Assembly: GCF_011764425.1 (NCBI RefSeq)
Contig: NZ_BLPF01000001.1
Coordinates: forward strand, 1,169,001 to 1,233,000
Direction: 5' to 3'
DNA length: 64,000 nucleotides
DNA from: Phytohabitans houttuyneae
GTDB lineage: Bacteria > Actinomycetota > Actinomycetes > Mycobacteriales > Micromonosporaceae
Positions 16,715 to 27,100 of this stretch are shown here, one piece after another; position 1 is the first letter of the stretch, and the number at the start of each line of letters is the position of its first letter. A program made the position numbers and the translations under genes. A model generated the notes under the pieces. That model saw only the letters and a program-made list of their open reading frames with translations. It made no database searches and was not told the DNA's origin.

Positions 16715-18303
16715 ACGCACCCCGCGGCTACACCGGCGTGCTGGGGGCGCCCGGGGTCGGACTGGGACGGATCCGGTGGGCAGCCACCGCACCGTCCGAA
16801 GTAGACGGGGGGAATGGGTACGCCGGTGCCGGCTTGTCTTCCGGGGTGGGGGGCGGCACCGGCCTCCCCGCTGACCTGGGTGCGGCCTTCGACGCGGTGG
16901 CGGCGCGGCTGCGCGAGCGGGCCGAGGCGCTGCGTGCCGGCGGGCACACCGAGCCGGCCGACATCGTGGAGACGATGGCGCTGATCGCCGACGACCCGGA
17001 CCTGCGTGGCGCGGCGGCGACCGGGCTGGCCGCCGGGCAGGCGCCCGTGGACGCGGTGACGGCGGCGGCCTCGACGTACGCCGACCTGCTGGCCGCCCTC
17101 CCCGACCCGACGCTGGCCGGCCGCGCGGCCGACGTACGCCAGGTGGGTCGCCGCGTCGCGGCCGTCCTGCGCGGCGATCCGGCGGCCACATTGGACGGTC
17201 CGGTCATCCTCGCCGGTCACGAGCTCGGCGCCGACGACCTGCTGGAGGTCGCGGACGACCTGGCCGGCGCCGCCTCGCTGCTCGGCGGGCCCAACGCGCA
17301 CGTCGCGATCGTCGCCCGCGCGCTGGGCGTACCGCTGGTCTTCGGCGTTACCCCGGACGCACCCGACGGCACGCCGGCGGTACTGGACGGCGCGACGCTC
17401 ATCGTGGACCCCACGCCCGAGCAGGAGCACGCCGCCCGCGAGGCCGTGCGCGCGGCCGAGCGGCACCGCGCCGACCTGGCCGCCGGCCGCGCCCTGCCCG
17501 CCGTCACGCGCGACGGCCGGACCGTCACCCTGCTGGCCAACGTCGCGACCGCCGAGGAGTCCCGCGCGGCCGTCGCCGCCGGTGCGGAGGGCGCCGGGCT
17601 GGTCCGGACCGAGCTGCCGTTCCTCACCGCGGCGGACTGGCCGGACGAGGCCGCGCACGCCGCCGCGCTCCGCCCGGTGCTGGACCCCCTCGCCGGTCTG
17701 GTGGCGACCGTGCGGACGCTGGACTTCGCGCCTGACAAGCTGCCGCCGTTTCTCACCGCGGCGGGCGCCCGCCAGCTCCCGCCGGAGGCGCTCGCCACCC
17801 AGCTTCGCGCGGTCGTCGCCGCCGGCGCCGCCACCCGCCTGCGGGTGATGCTCCCGATGGTCGAGTCCGCGGATCAGGTCGAGGCGGCCCGCGCGCTGCT
17901 GCCCGGCGCCGTGCCGTGCGGCGCGATGGTCGAGACGGCGGCGGCGGTGGAGGGCATCGACGGCATCGCGGCCGCCGCCGACTTCCTCTCCATCGGCACC
18001 AACGACCTCACCGCGTCCCTGCTCGGCCTGGACCGCCTGGACCCCGCGCTGACCCCGGCCCGCGCCGCCGACCGCCCGGTACTGCGCGCCATCGCCGCGA
18101 CGGTGGCCGCCGCCGGGCGCCACGACCGTCCGCTCTCCGTCTGCGGTGACGCGGCCGCCGACCCGCACGCCGTCCCGCTGCTGATCGGGGTCGGCTGCCG
18201 CATCCTGTCCGTGACGCCGTCCGCGTTGGACGCCGTCCGCGCGCGGATCCGCACCCTCGACACGGCCGAGTGCGCCAAAGCCGCGGCGGCCGTGCTGGGC
18301 TGA
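16711..18303 (+). CDS. ptsI: PTS enzyme I (PEP-protein phosphotransferase)
   Basis: 530 residues, slightly shorter than the usual ~570. It takes phosphate from PEP onto His197 (GGPNAHVAIVARALGVPLVFG) and gives it to HPr. The PEP domain shows GAGLVRTELPFL, RTLDFAPDKLPPF, GTNDLTASLLGLDR and the catalytic Cys478 in SVCGDAAADP. The N-terminus has a Gly-rich insertion (GGNGYAGAGLSSGVGGG). Last gene of iclR-dhaK-dhaL-ptsI; it provides a dedicated donor for DhaM. Confidence 0.95.
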   Translation: MNAPRGYTGVLGAPGVGLGRIRWAATAPSEVDGGNGYAGAGLSSGVGGGTGLPADLGAAFDAVAARLRERAEALRAGGHTEPADIVETMALIADDPDLRGAAATGLAAGQAPVDAVTAAASTYADLLAALPDPTLAGRAADVRQVGRRVAAVLRGDPAATLDGPVILAGHELGADDLLEVADDLAGAASLLGGPNAHVAIVARALGVPLVFGVTPDAPDGTPAVLDGATLIVDPTPEQEHAAREAVRAAERHRADLAAGRALPAVTRDGRTVTLLANVATAEESRAAVAAGAEGAGLVRTELPFLTAADWPDEAAHAAALRPVLDPLAGLVATVRTLDFAPDKLPPFLTAAGARQLPPEALATQLRAVVAAGAATRLRVMLPMVESADQVEAARALLPGAVPCGAMVETAAAVEGIDGIAAAADFLSIGTNDLTASLLGLDRLDPALTPARAADRPVLRAIAATVAAAGRHDRPLSVCGDAAADPHAVPLLIGVGCRILSVTPSALDAVRARIRTLDTAECAKAAAAVLG

Positions 18304-18318
18304 GGGTCCACGCCGGGG

Positions 18319-19904
18319 TCACTGCATCTGCGCCACCACGTCGTCGGCGGTCAGGCGGCCGCGGTCCTCCGCCGGCGCGGCCGAGCGCAGTGCCGTCGCC
18401 GCCGGTGGGTTCGGCGGGCGGCGCCAGTGCCAGTCGGTCACCGCCTGGTAGGCGGCCACGACCGAGAGCAGGCGGTCCTCGGCGTACGGCGCGCCGCCCA
18501 GGATCGTGCCGATCGGCACGCCGGCCGCGGTGAAGCCGATCGGGAAGCCGATCTCCGGCAGGCCGAGGATGTCGAAGGGTACCGGGCCGGTCTGCACCAC
18601 CACGTCGCAGCGCTCGAAGACCTGGTCCAGCACCCGCTCCAGCAGCAGGAGCTTGGCCCGCTGCCCGGTGACGAACTCGTTGGCGCCCAGCAGCGCGCCC
18701 TGCAGCCAGCCGGTCACGGACACGCCGAAGCCGCGCAGGTCGGCGCGGAGGTACGGCATGAACGGCTCGCTGCGCTCGGGCAGGCGGACGTTGTTGAACG
18801 CGTTGCCGGTCAGCAGGTCCCACTCGTCGGGGAGCGGCACGTCGACGAGCCGTACCCCGTCGATCTTGTCCACAGTGGAGAGGAACGCCTGCCGGGCCAG
18901 CGCGGTCGCCGACGTGCCGTCCGCGTAGCCGGGCAGCACGCCGACGCGCGTGCTCCACCGCGCGCGGAGCCGGCGCCCCGAGTACACCGGCGTCGCGGCC
19001 TCGACGAGGTCCGGCACCCTCGGCAGCCCCTGCGTGCGCGGGTCGGCCGGGTCCTCCCCCGCCATCGCGGTCAGCATGATGGCCGCGTCCCTCGCGTCGC
19101 GGGCGAGCGGGCCCGGGTGGTCGCGCGTATAGCTGAGCGGGATGATCCCGGCCAGCGACACGCGACCCATCGTGGGCTTGAGACCGGTCAGGTTCTGCGC
19201 GTTCGACGGCGCCGTGATCGACCCGCCGGTCTGCGTGCCGGTACCCGACGTCGCCAGCCGCCCGGCCACCGACGTGGCCGTGCCGGTCGACGAACCGCCC
19301 GGGTCCGTGCCGGGGATCGTGGGCGTCCAGGCGTTGACCGTCGTGATGCGACCGTCCGGTGTGGTCGCCCGCGTGGTGGCCAGCGGACCCATCTGCGTCT
19401 TGCCGAGCACGATCGCGCCGTTCGCCTTGAGGCGGGCCACGGCGGTCGCGTCGTACGGCGGCACGAAGTCCTGGAAGAGGTGCGAGTTGGCGGTGGTCCG
19501 CACGCCGGCTGTCCAGTAGTTGTCCTTGATGGCGAGCGGGATGCCGTGCAGCGGCCCGGTGTGCCGCCGCCGGCCGGCCGCCTTCGCCGCCGCCCGCGCC
19601 TGGTCGGCGAGCACGGTGTTGAAGGCCTGGTACACCGGCTCGTACGTGTCGATGCGTGCCAGGTACGCCTCGACGAGGTCGAGCGGGGTGAGCCTGCCGT
19701 TTTTGATCATCCAGGCAGCTTCGGCGAGCGTCAGCTCGGTGGGGTCGGCCAGCGCCTCCGGCCTCGGCCGGACGTACGCGCCGGAGCCGAAGCGGGCGGG
19801 TCCACCGGCCCAGGCGACCCGGGGATGGCGGAAGCTCCCGCGGCGGCGACCGCGGCGACGGCGGCGGTGCGGGCGAGGAAGGCACGTCTGTCCACTGTGG
19901 TCAT
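18319..19904 (-). CDS. Tat-exported amidase (frameshifted in this sequence)
   Basis: Amidase-signature enzyme of about 528 residues once repaired. The N-terminus MTTVDRRAFLARTAAVAAVA is a twin-arginine-like signal (DRRAFL), so it is probably exported. The Ser-cis-Ser-Lys triad lies in GIPLAIKDNYWTAG and DPGGSSTGTATSVA...GTGTQTGGSITAPS. The signal frame and the body frame do not meet; one extra base in the CCCCGGG tract (+ strand 19818-19824) gives SAIPGVAWAGGPARFGS and joins them. ATG 19904 overlaps the stop of the small upstream gene (ATGA). Substrate unknown. Confidence 0.82.
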
Positions 19905-20200
19905 CTGCGCCACTCCGAACTGATCGAGGGGTAGAGCATCGGGGCGGGCTGCTGCGACAGCGCGGCGGCGTGTGCCGGGTCGCTGCCCGCGGGTGCCGGC
20001 AGCTGGTACGCCGCCAGCGCGGTGACGCTGCCCCGGACGAACGAGCGCAGCGAGGCGAACACCGAGTCGCGGCCGGGCGCGCCGGTCGCCGGGTCGGACA
20101 CGGTGCCGGGCGGCAGCTGGTCCAGGTCGATTCCGAGAGAGGCGAGGCGAGCCCGGATCATCACGTCGAGCTCGGCATCCGTGGGTGGTGTGGGAGCCAT
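19901..20200 (-). CDS. small hypothetical protein preceding the amidase
   Basis: 99 residues, no family recognised. No signal sequence; helical N-terminus (TDAELDVMIRARLASLGIDL) and a middle helix (SVFASLRSFVRGSVTALAAY), ending MLYPSISSEWRR. ATG 20200; the 3' end overlaps the amidase start by 4 nt, implying translational coupling. It may be a small partner or a chaperone that rides out with the Tat substrate; that is inference. Confidence 0.65.
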   Translation of the reverse strand: MAPTPPTDAELDVMIRARLASLGIDLDQLPPGTVSDPATGAPGRDSVFASLRSFVRGSVTALAAYQLPAPAGSDPAHAAALSQQPAPMLYPSISSEWRR

Positions 20201-20361
20201 GGTTGATCACTTTCGGAGGGCGCTGTGTCGCGCCGGTATCCCCAAGATCACGCGGACGTGTCTTATCAAATCCGGCCGTTCGGCTGTCGGGTACCCGCCA
20301 TATCAATGCATCGATACTCCCCTCTGTTTGTCGTCCCCATTCCCACCCACGAAGGAGCGCG

Positions 20362-21429
20362 ATGGGAACATTTCGAAAGCTCGCCGCGGCCTGCGCCGCG
20401 GCAGCCCTGGCCACCGCCGGACTCGCCGCACCGGCGCGGGCGGCAGTCCCTGACGGGCACGGCTTCGTGCTGTGGAACGGCGCGGCGACCGTGCCGGGCG
20501 GCACCTGGCCCCCCGCGACCATCGTCACGCCGGGCGGCTCCGGCCTCTACCGGATCATCTTCCCGGGACAGGCCGCGCGGGGCGGCGTCGTACACGTCAC
20601 CGCCGTCAACGGCGGCCCGGCGTGGTGCCAGGCGCTGCGCTGGGGCCCGACCGGCGCGGACGAGGTCGTCTACGTCCGCTGCTACAAGCCGGGCGGCACC
20701 CCGGCCGACACGCCCTTCAGCGCCGTCTTCGCCAGCAGCACGCCGCCGGACGGCCTGCCCGGGCAATACGGGTACGTCCACGCGGACCTCGCCGGCACCG
20801 TCATCAGCCAGTACAACTCGGCGTCGGCGCTGAACTCCGTCGTGCCGCTCGGCCCGCCCGGCCAGTACCGCGTGCGCCTGCCCGGCCTCGCCACGCCCGG
20901 CCCGGTCGACGGCAGCGTCCAGGTGACCGCCGCACACCCGAACGTCGGCGCGCACTGCGAGGTGGCCCGGCTGGCCTCGAGCCCGGCCGGCCAGGACGTG
21001 ATCGTGCTCTGCTTCGACGGGACGGGCACGCCGCTCAACACCTGGTTCACGCTCAGCTACCAGTACGAGAGGTCGCTCTTCGGCTCGGCCGTCCCGCCGA
21101 AGTACTTCGGCTACCTCTGGAACATGCCGCCGCCCCCGGCGCCCAACGTCGGACCGCCGCCGACGAACTTCAACTCGCAGCTCGGCCCGGGCGCCAACGC
21201 CGCCGCCCCCGCCGGCCTGGGGCTGACGCTCGTCGGCTTCCGCGCGCTCGCGCAGCGGCCGGACAACGTGCAGGCGACACCGTTCGGGCGCGCGGGTGAG
21301 TTCTGCAACCTGCAGGCGGCCTGGGGATACAGCGGCACGACCGTGCTGGTCCGCAACGTGGCCTGCTACACCCCGGCCGGCGCCCGCGCCGACTCGGGCT
21401 CGTTCACCAGCTACAACTCCGAGTTCTAG
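20362..21429 (+). CDS. secreted repeat-module protein, copy 1
   Basis: 355 residues with a clear Sec signal (MGTFRKLAAACAAAALATAG, cleavage likely after ARA). The mature part is built from about three degenerate modules of 100-110 residues, each with a Y-R-(V/I)-x-(L/F)-PG-(L/Q) strand, VxVTA, a paired Cys near WCQALRW...VRCY or CEVARL...VLCF, and an ending like FTLSYQ. The last module stops at NSEF. Strand-rich; the Cys pairs suggest disulfides. No enzyme motif. AAGGAG precedes ATG 20362. A close paralogue follows 7 nt later. Confidence 0.8.
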   Translation: MGTFRKLAAACAAAALATAGLAAPARAAVPDGHGFVLWNGAATVPGGTWPPATIVTPGGSGLYRIIFPGQAARGGVVHVTAVNGGPAWCQALRWGPTGADEVVYVRCYKPGGTPADTPFSAVFASSTPPDGLPGQYGYVHADLAGTVISQYNSASALNSVVPLGPPGQYRVRLPGLATPGPVDGSVQVTAAHPNVGAHCEVARLASSPAGQDVIVLCFDGTGTPLNTWFTLSYQYERSLFGSAVPPKYFGYLWNMPPPPAPNVGPPPTNFNSQLGPGANAAAPAGLGLTLVGFRALAQRPDNVQATPFGRAGEFCNLQAAWGYSGTTVLVRNVACYTPAGARADSGSFTSYNSEF

Positions 21430-21436
21430 GAGCGTC

Positions 21437-22507
21437 ATGGGAACTCTTCGAAGGCTGGCCGCCGTCTGCCTCGCGGCGGCCCTGGCCACCGCCGGATTCG
21501 CCGCGCCGGCGCAGGCGGCCGTACCCGACGGGCACGGCTTCGTGCAGTGGGACGGCGCCGCGACGGTGCCCTCCGGCACCTGGCCCCCGACCACGGCGGT
21601 CACCGCGTTCGGCGGTGGCTTCTACGAGATCGTCTTCCCCGGCCAGGCGGCCAAGGGCGGCGTCGTGCACGTCACCGCGATCAACGGGCGCCCGGTGTGG
21701 TGCCAGGCGCTGAAGTGGGGCTTCTCCGGCTCCGACCAGATCGTCTACATCGGCTGCTTCCGGCCGGGCGGCTTCGGGATCGACACGCCGTTCACCGCGG
21801 TCTTCACCAGCAGCTCGCCGCCGGACAGCGTGCGCGGCCTCTACGGGTACGTGCACGCGGACGACACCGCGACGATCGTGAGCGAGTACAACTCGGTGCT
21901 CGGCGGCGGAAACGTGGTGGCGCCGGCGGGTGCAACGGGCGCGTACATCGTGCGCTTCCCCGCGCTGGGCACGGCCGGTCCCAACGACGGCAGCCTCCAG
22001 GTCACCGCGGTCAACAGCAGCACCGGCGCGCACTGCCAGATCGCGAAGTGGGACTCCAACCCGGCCTCGCAGGACGTGCTCGTGCTCTGTGTCGACGGGA
22101 CGGGCACACCGCTCAAGACCGGCTTCACGCTGAGCTACCAGCGGGACCGGTCGCTGCTCGGTTCGGCGTACCCGCCGAAGTTCTTCGGCTACGTGTGGAA
22201 CATGCAGCCGCCCCCGGCGCCGAACCTCGGCCCGCCGTCGACGAACTTCAACTCGCAGGTCGGCAGCGGCGCCAACCTGCTCAACTTCGCCGGTACGGGC
22301 CTCACGCTGGCCCGCTTCCCCGCGCTGGCCCAGCCGCCGGACACGGTACAGGTGTCGGCGAACGGGCAGCGTGGCGAGTTCTGCAACCTGCAGGCCCCGT
22401 GGGGGTACAACGGCACGACGGTGATGGTGCGCAACGTCGCGTGCTACACGCCGCTCGGGTCACGCCTCGACACCGGCTCGTTCACCAGCTACAACTCCGA
22501 GTTCTGA
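21437..22507 (+). CDS. secreted repeat-module protein, copy 2
   Basis: 356 residues, a tandem duplicate of the previous gene with the same signal type (MGTLRRLAAVCLAAALATAG, AQA|AVPDGHG), the same three modules and the same SFTSYNSEF end. The starts (AVPDGHGFVxWxGAATVP) and module boundaries align without gaps, but many surface positions differ, so this is an older duplication. Probably co-transcribed; a strong terminator follows. Confidence 0.8.
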   Translation: MGTLRRLAAVCLAAALATAGFAAPAQAAVPDGHGFVQWDGAATVPSGTWPPTTAVTAFGGGFYEIVFPGQAAKGGVVHVTAINGRPVWCQALKWGFSGSDQIVYIGCFRPGGFGIDTPFTAVFTSSSPPDSVRGLYGYVHADDTATIVSEYNSVLGGGNVVAPAGATGAYIVRFPALGTAGPNDGSLQVTAVNSSTGAHCQIAKWDSNPASQDVLVLCVDGTGTPLKTGFTLSYQRDRSLLGSAYPPKFFGYVWNMQPPPAPNLGPPSTNFNSQVGSGANLLNFAGTGLTLARFPALAQPPDTVQVSANGQRGEFCNLQAPWGYNGTTVMVRNVACYTPLGSRLDTGSFTSYNSEF

Positions 22508-22517
22508 CCGCACGCAC

Positions 22518-22547
22518 GTCGGGGGCCGCTTGCCGGCGGCCCCCGAC
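22518..22547 (+). terminator. terminator of the secreted-protein operon
   Basis: Perfect 12-bp stem, GTCGGGGGCCGC (22518-22529) with GCGGCCCCCGAC (22536-22547), 6-nt loop, starting 11 nt after the second secreted gene. Confidence 0.85.
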
Positions 22548-22555
22548 CCCGCCTA

Positions 22556-22718
22556 GGCCCTGTTTGAAAAGGATTGTCGAGGCGAGCCGGAGGCCAGGCG
22601 GCGGTCCGGCAAGTCGGGCGCAAGGTCGCATACCGGTGTTGTATGCGGCCTTACGCCCGGCGCCGCCGGGCGTCGTCTGGGCCCGGCGCAGCCCGGCAAG
22701 GATTTTCCAAACAGGGCC
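22556..22718. mobile_element. MITE-like element (163 bp) abutting gltD
   Basis: Inverted ends GGCCCTGTTTG (22556-22566) and CAAACAGGGCC (22708-22718), the next ~10 bp also partly matching, flanked by TA on both sides (22554-22555 and 22719-22720) as a target duplication. No coding capacity. The ends resemble those of IS5-group elements of actinomycetes, so it would be moved by a transposase encoded elsewhere. The interior is hairpin-rich (GGCGCCGCCGGGC). Its last base forms the gltD stop codon. Confidence 0.8.
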
Positions 22719-24196
22719 TAGACCGCCAGCGGCTGGGCCGCGGGTGTGACCGGCGCCGGGAGCGAGCCCTGCCCGCCGAGGTACGAGTGGATGGCGGCCG
22801 CCGCGGCGCGCCCCTCGGCGATCGCCCACACGATGAGCGAGGCGCCGCGGTGCATGTCGCCGGCCACGAAGACGCCGTCGCTGCCGGTGGCCTGCCAGTC
22901 GGGGCTGGTTTCGACCGCGCCGCGCCTGTTGCGGGCGACGCCGAGCTGGTCGAGCAGCGGCTGCTCCTCGGTGCCGTCGAAGCCGATCGCCAGCAGCACC
23001 AGGTCGGCCGGGAGCTCGCGCTCCGAGCCGGGCACGAAGGTCAGGATCCGCCGGCCGTCGACCTTTTCCACGGCGACCTCGGCGACCCGGACCGCGCGCA
23101 CGTTGCCCGCGCCGTCGTCGACGAACTCCTGGACCGCGACCGCGAACACGCGCTCGCCGCCCTCCTCGTGCGCCGGGTAGTCACGCAGGATCCACGGCCA
23201 CGTGGGCCACGGGTCGCGCTCCTCGTCGCGGGCGCCCGGCGGCTGCGGGTACAGGTCGAGCTGGATGATCCCGGCCGCGCCTTGGCGGTGGGCGACGCCC
23301 AGGCAGTCGGCCGCGGTGTCGCCGCCGCCGATGATGACGACGTGCTTGCCCGCCGCGTCGATCGGCGTCGAGTCGGCCAGGCCCGCCACCACACGGTTGG
23401 CCGGCACGAGGTGCTCCATCGCCAGGTGTACGCCGCGCAGCTCCCGCCCCGGCGTCTCCGGCGTGTCCCGCCCGGCCAGCGCACCGCAGGCGAGCAGCAC
23501 CGCGTCGTGGGACTCGCGCAGCGAGGAAGCCGTCACATCGACGCCCACGTTGACCCCGGTGCGGAAGGCGACGCCCTCGGCCTCCATCTGCGCGAGGCGG
23601 CGGTCGATGTGCTGCTTTTCCAGCTTGAAGTCCGGGATGCCGTACCGCATCAGGCCGCCGATCGCGTCGTCCCGCTCGTACACCGTCACCTGGTGTCCGG
23701 CGCGGGCCAGCTGCTGCGCGGCGGCGAGCCCGGCGGGGCCGGAGCCCACGACCGCGACCCGCTTGCCCGACGGCGGCGGCACGGCCTGCGGTGTCACGTA
23801 ACCCAGCTCGAAGGCCCGGTTGATGATCTCGACCTCGACCTGCTTGATCGTGACCGGCTCGCCGCCCGCGATGCCGAGCACGCACGCCGCCTCGCACGGC
23901 GCCGGGCACAGCCGCCCGGTGAACTCCGGGAAGTTGTTTGTGGCGTGCAGCGACTCGATCGCCGAGGCCCAGCCGCCGGTGCGGACCAGGTCGTTCCAGT
24001 CGGGGATGCGGTTGCCCAGCGGGCAGCCGTCGTGGCAGAACGGGATGCCGCAGTCCATGCACCGCGTCGCCTGCTCGCGGATCAGCCCGTCTTCGGCGAC
24101 CGGGTAGACCTCGCGCCAGTCCTGGATGCGGACCGGGACCGGGCGCCGGCTCGGCAGCCGGCGCCCGTACCGCAGAAAGCCCTGAGGGTCAGGCAC
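22718..24196 (-). CDS. gltD: glutamate synthase (NADPH) small subunit
   Basis: 492 residues. Supplies electrons from NADPH to GltB. N-terminal 4Fe-4S cysteines lie in [17 protein letters not shown] and CPAPCEAAC. The FAD site is [17 protein letters not shown] and the NADPH site [15 protein letters not shown]; the C-terminus has [20 protein letters not shown]. It starts 8 nt inside the gltB 3' end. The stop TAG is made of the TA target duplication plus the terminal G of the adjacent MITE, so the original C-terminus may have been altered. Confidence 0.96.
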   Translation of the reverse strand: MPDPQGFLRYGRRLPSRRPVPVRIQDWREVYPVAEDGLIREQATRCMDCGIPFCHDGCPLGNRIPDWNDLVRTGGWASAIESLHATNNFPEFTGRLCPAPCEAACVLGIAGGEPVTIKQVEVEIINRAFELGYVTPQAVPPPSGKRVAVVGSGPAGLAAAQQLARAGHQVTVYERDDAIGGLMRYGIPDFKLEKQHIDRRLAQMEAEGVAFRTGVNVGVDVTASSLRESHDAVLLACGALAGRDTPETPGRELRGVHLAMEHLVPANRVVAGLADSTPIDAAGKHVVIIGGGDTAADCLGVAHRQGAAGIIQLDLYPQPPGARDEERDPWPTWPWILRDYPAHEEGGERVFAVAVQEFVDDGAGNVRAVRVAEVAVEKVDGRRILTFVPGSERELPADLVLLAIGFDGTEEQPLLDQLGVARNRRGAVETSPDWQATGSDGVFVAGDMHRGASLIVWAIAEGRAAAAAIHSYLGGQGSLPAPVTPAAQPLAV

Positions 24197-27100
24197 GTGC
24201 GACCTCCATCACCGCTTCGTCGATGTCGCGACCGGCGGCTTCGGCGGTGCGGATGGCTTCCATGACGCGCTTGTAGTCGCGCGGCACCACGGCGGTGAAC
24301 TCCTCGACCGCCTCGGACCAGCGCTTGAGCAGGTACTCGGCGACGGCCGAGTCGGTCTCCGCGAAGTGCCGCTCGACGAGCGTGCGGAGCGTGGTCTGCT
24401 CCTCGTCGCTGAGCGGCTCCAGCTCGACCAGCTCGGGGTTGACCCGGCTCTTGTCGAGCCGCCACACGAACGCGGTGCCGCCCGACATGCCGGCCGCGAA
24501 GTTGCGCCCCGTGTCGCCGAGGACGACGACGGTGCCGCCGGTCATGTACTCGCAGCCGTGGTCGCCGACACCCTCCACAATGGCCACCGCGCCGGAGTTG
24601 CGGACGGCGAACCGCTCGCCGACCCGCCCGCGGAGGAAGACCTCGCCGTCCGTCGCTCCATAGAGGATGGTGTTGCCGGCGATGATCTGCTCCTCGGCCA
24701 CGAACGGCGCGGTGCTGAACGGCCGCACCACGATCCGGCCGCCGGACAGGCCCTTGCCCACGTAGTCGTTGGCGTCGCCGAACAGGCGCAGCGTCACGCC
24801 GCGCGGCAGGAACGCGCCGAACGACTGGCCGGCCGTGCCGTGCAGCGTCACGTCGATGGTGTCGTCGGGCAGGCCTGCACCGCCGTACCTGCGGGCGACC
24901 TCGCCGCCCAGCATGGCGCCGACGCTGCGGTGCTCGTTGCGCACCGACACCACGGCCCGCACCTGCTCGCGCCGCTCCAGCGCGGGCGCGGCGAGCGTGA
25001 TCAGCTCGTTGTCGAGCGCGCGGTCGAGGCCGTGGTCCTGGCCGCGGATGCGGCGCCGTGCCGCGCCCTCGGGCAGCTGGGGCACGTGCAGCACCGGGCC
25101 GAGGTCGAGGCCGCGCGCCTTCCAGTGGTCGACGGCGGGCGCGATGTCGAGCATCTCGGCGTGGCCGATCGCCTCGTCGAGCGAGCGGAAGCCCAGCTCG
25201 GCCAGGTAGCCGCGGACCTCTTCGGCGAGGTAGAGGAAGAAGGTCTCCACGAACTCGGGCTTGCCCGTGTACCGCTCGCGCAGCACCGGGTTTTGCGTGG
25301 CGATGCCGACCGGGCAGGTGTCCAGGTGGCAGACCCGCATCATGATGCAGCCGGAGACGATAAGCGGCGCGGTGGCGAACCCGTACTCCTCGGCGCCGAG
25401 CAGCGCGGCAACGATCACGTCACGGCCGGTCTTGAGCTGGCCGTCGACCTGCACGGTGACGCGGTCGCGCAGGCGGTTGAGCAGCAGCGTCTGCTGCGCC
25501 TCGGCCAGCCCCAGCTCCCACGGCGTGCCGGCGTGCTTGAGCGAGTTGAGCGGGGACGCGCCGGTGCCGCCGTCGTGGCCGGAGATCAGGATCACGTCCG
25601 CCTTGAGCTTGGCGACGCCCGCGGCGACGGTGCCGACACCGACCTCCGAGACGAGCTTCACGTGTACCCGCGCCGCGGGGTTGACGCACTTGAGGTCGTG
25701 CACCAGCTGCGCGAGGTCTTCGATGGAGTAGATGTCGTGGTGCGGCGGCGGCGAGATGAGGCCGACGCCCGGCGTGGCGTACCGCGTCTTGGCGATCCAC
25801 GGCCACACCTTGTTGCCCGGCAGCTGGCCGCCCTCACCCGGCTTGGCGCCCTGCGCCATCTTGATCTGCAGGTCGTCGGCGTTTACCAGGTATTCGCTGG
25901 TGACGCCGAACCGTCCACTCGCGACCTGCTTGACGGACGAGCGCCGGGCCGGGTCGTAGAGGCGCTCGACGTCCTCGCCGCCCTCGCCGGTGTTGGACTT
26001 GCCACCCAGGCTGTTCATCGCGATGGCGAGCGTCTCGTGCGCCTCGGCGGAGATCGACCCGTACGACATCGCGCCGGTGGCGAAGCGCTTGACGATCTCG
26101 CTCGCCGGCTCGACCTCGTCCAGCGGCACCGCCGGGCGGACACCGGTGCGCAGCGTGAAGAGCCCGCGCAGCGAGCCCGCCTCGGCCGCCAGCTTGTCTA
26201 CTGTGGACGTGTACTTCTGGAAGACGCTGTACTGCCGGCTCCGGGTCGAATGCTGCAGCAGGAACACCGTCTCTGGGTTGAAAAGGTGCAGCTCGCCCTC
26301 GCGGCGCCACTGGTACTCCCCGCCGACCTCCAGCCGGCGGTGGGTGCGCTCGGCCTGGTTGGCCGGGTACGCCCGGGCGTGGCGGGCCTTGACCTCGTCG
26401 TGGATCCCGGCGAGCGTGACACCGCCGATCTTGCCGGGCGTGCCGGCGAAGTACCGCTCGACGAGCCGCGAGTCGAGGCCGACCGCCTCGAAGACCTGCG
26501 CGCCGCAGTACGACGAGACCGTCGAGATGCCCATCTTCGACATGATCTTCAGGACGCCCTTGCCGAGCGCCTTGACGTAGTTGCGCACCGCCGTGGCCGG
26601 CTCCAGGCCGGGCAGTGCGCCGGTCGCGATGAGGTCCTCGACCGACTCGAAGGCCAGGTACGGGTTGACGGCCGCCGCACCGTATCCGATGAGGACGGCC
26701 GCGTGGTGCACCTCGCGGCAGTCTCCACTCTCGACGATCAGCGCCACCTGGGTGCGGGTCTGCTCCCGCACCAGGTGCTGGTGCACGGCGGCGGTCAGCA
26801 GCAGCGACGGGATCGGCGCGAGCGTGGCGTTGGAGTCGCGGTCGGAGAGGACCAGGATGCGCACGCCGTCTTCGATCGCCTCGGAGACGTGGCGGCAGAT
26901 CTGGGTGAGCCGCGCCTTGATGCCGGCGGCGCCGTCGCGCAGCGGGTACAGCCCGGAGACCCGCACCGCCTTGAAGCCGGGCAGGTCGCCGTCTTCGTCG
27001 ACGGAGAGGATCTTCGCGAGCTCGTCGTTGTCGATGACGGGGTACGGCAGGACGATCTGCCGGCAGCTGGCCGGGCCCGGGTCGAGCAGGTTGCCCTCCG

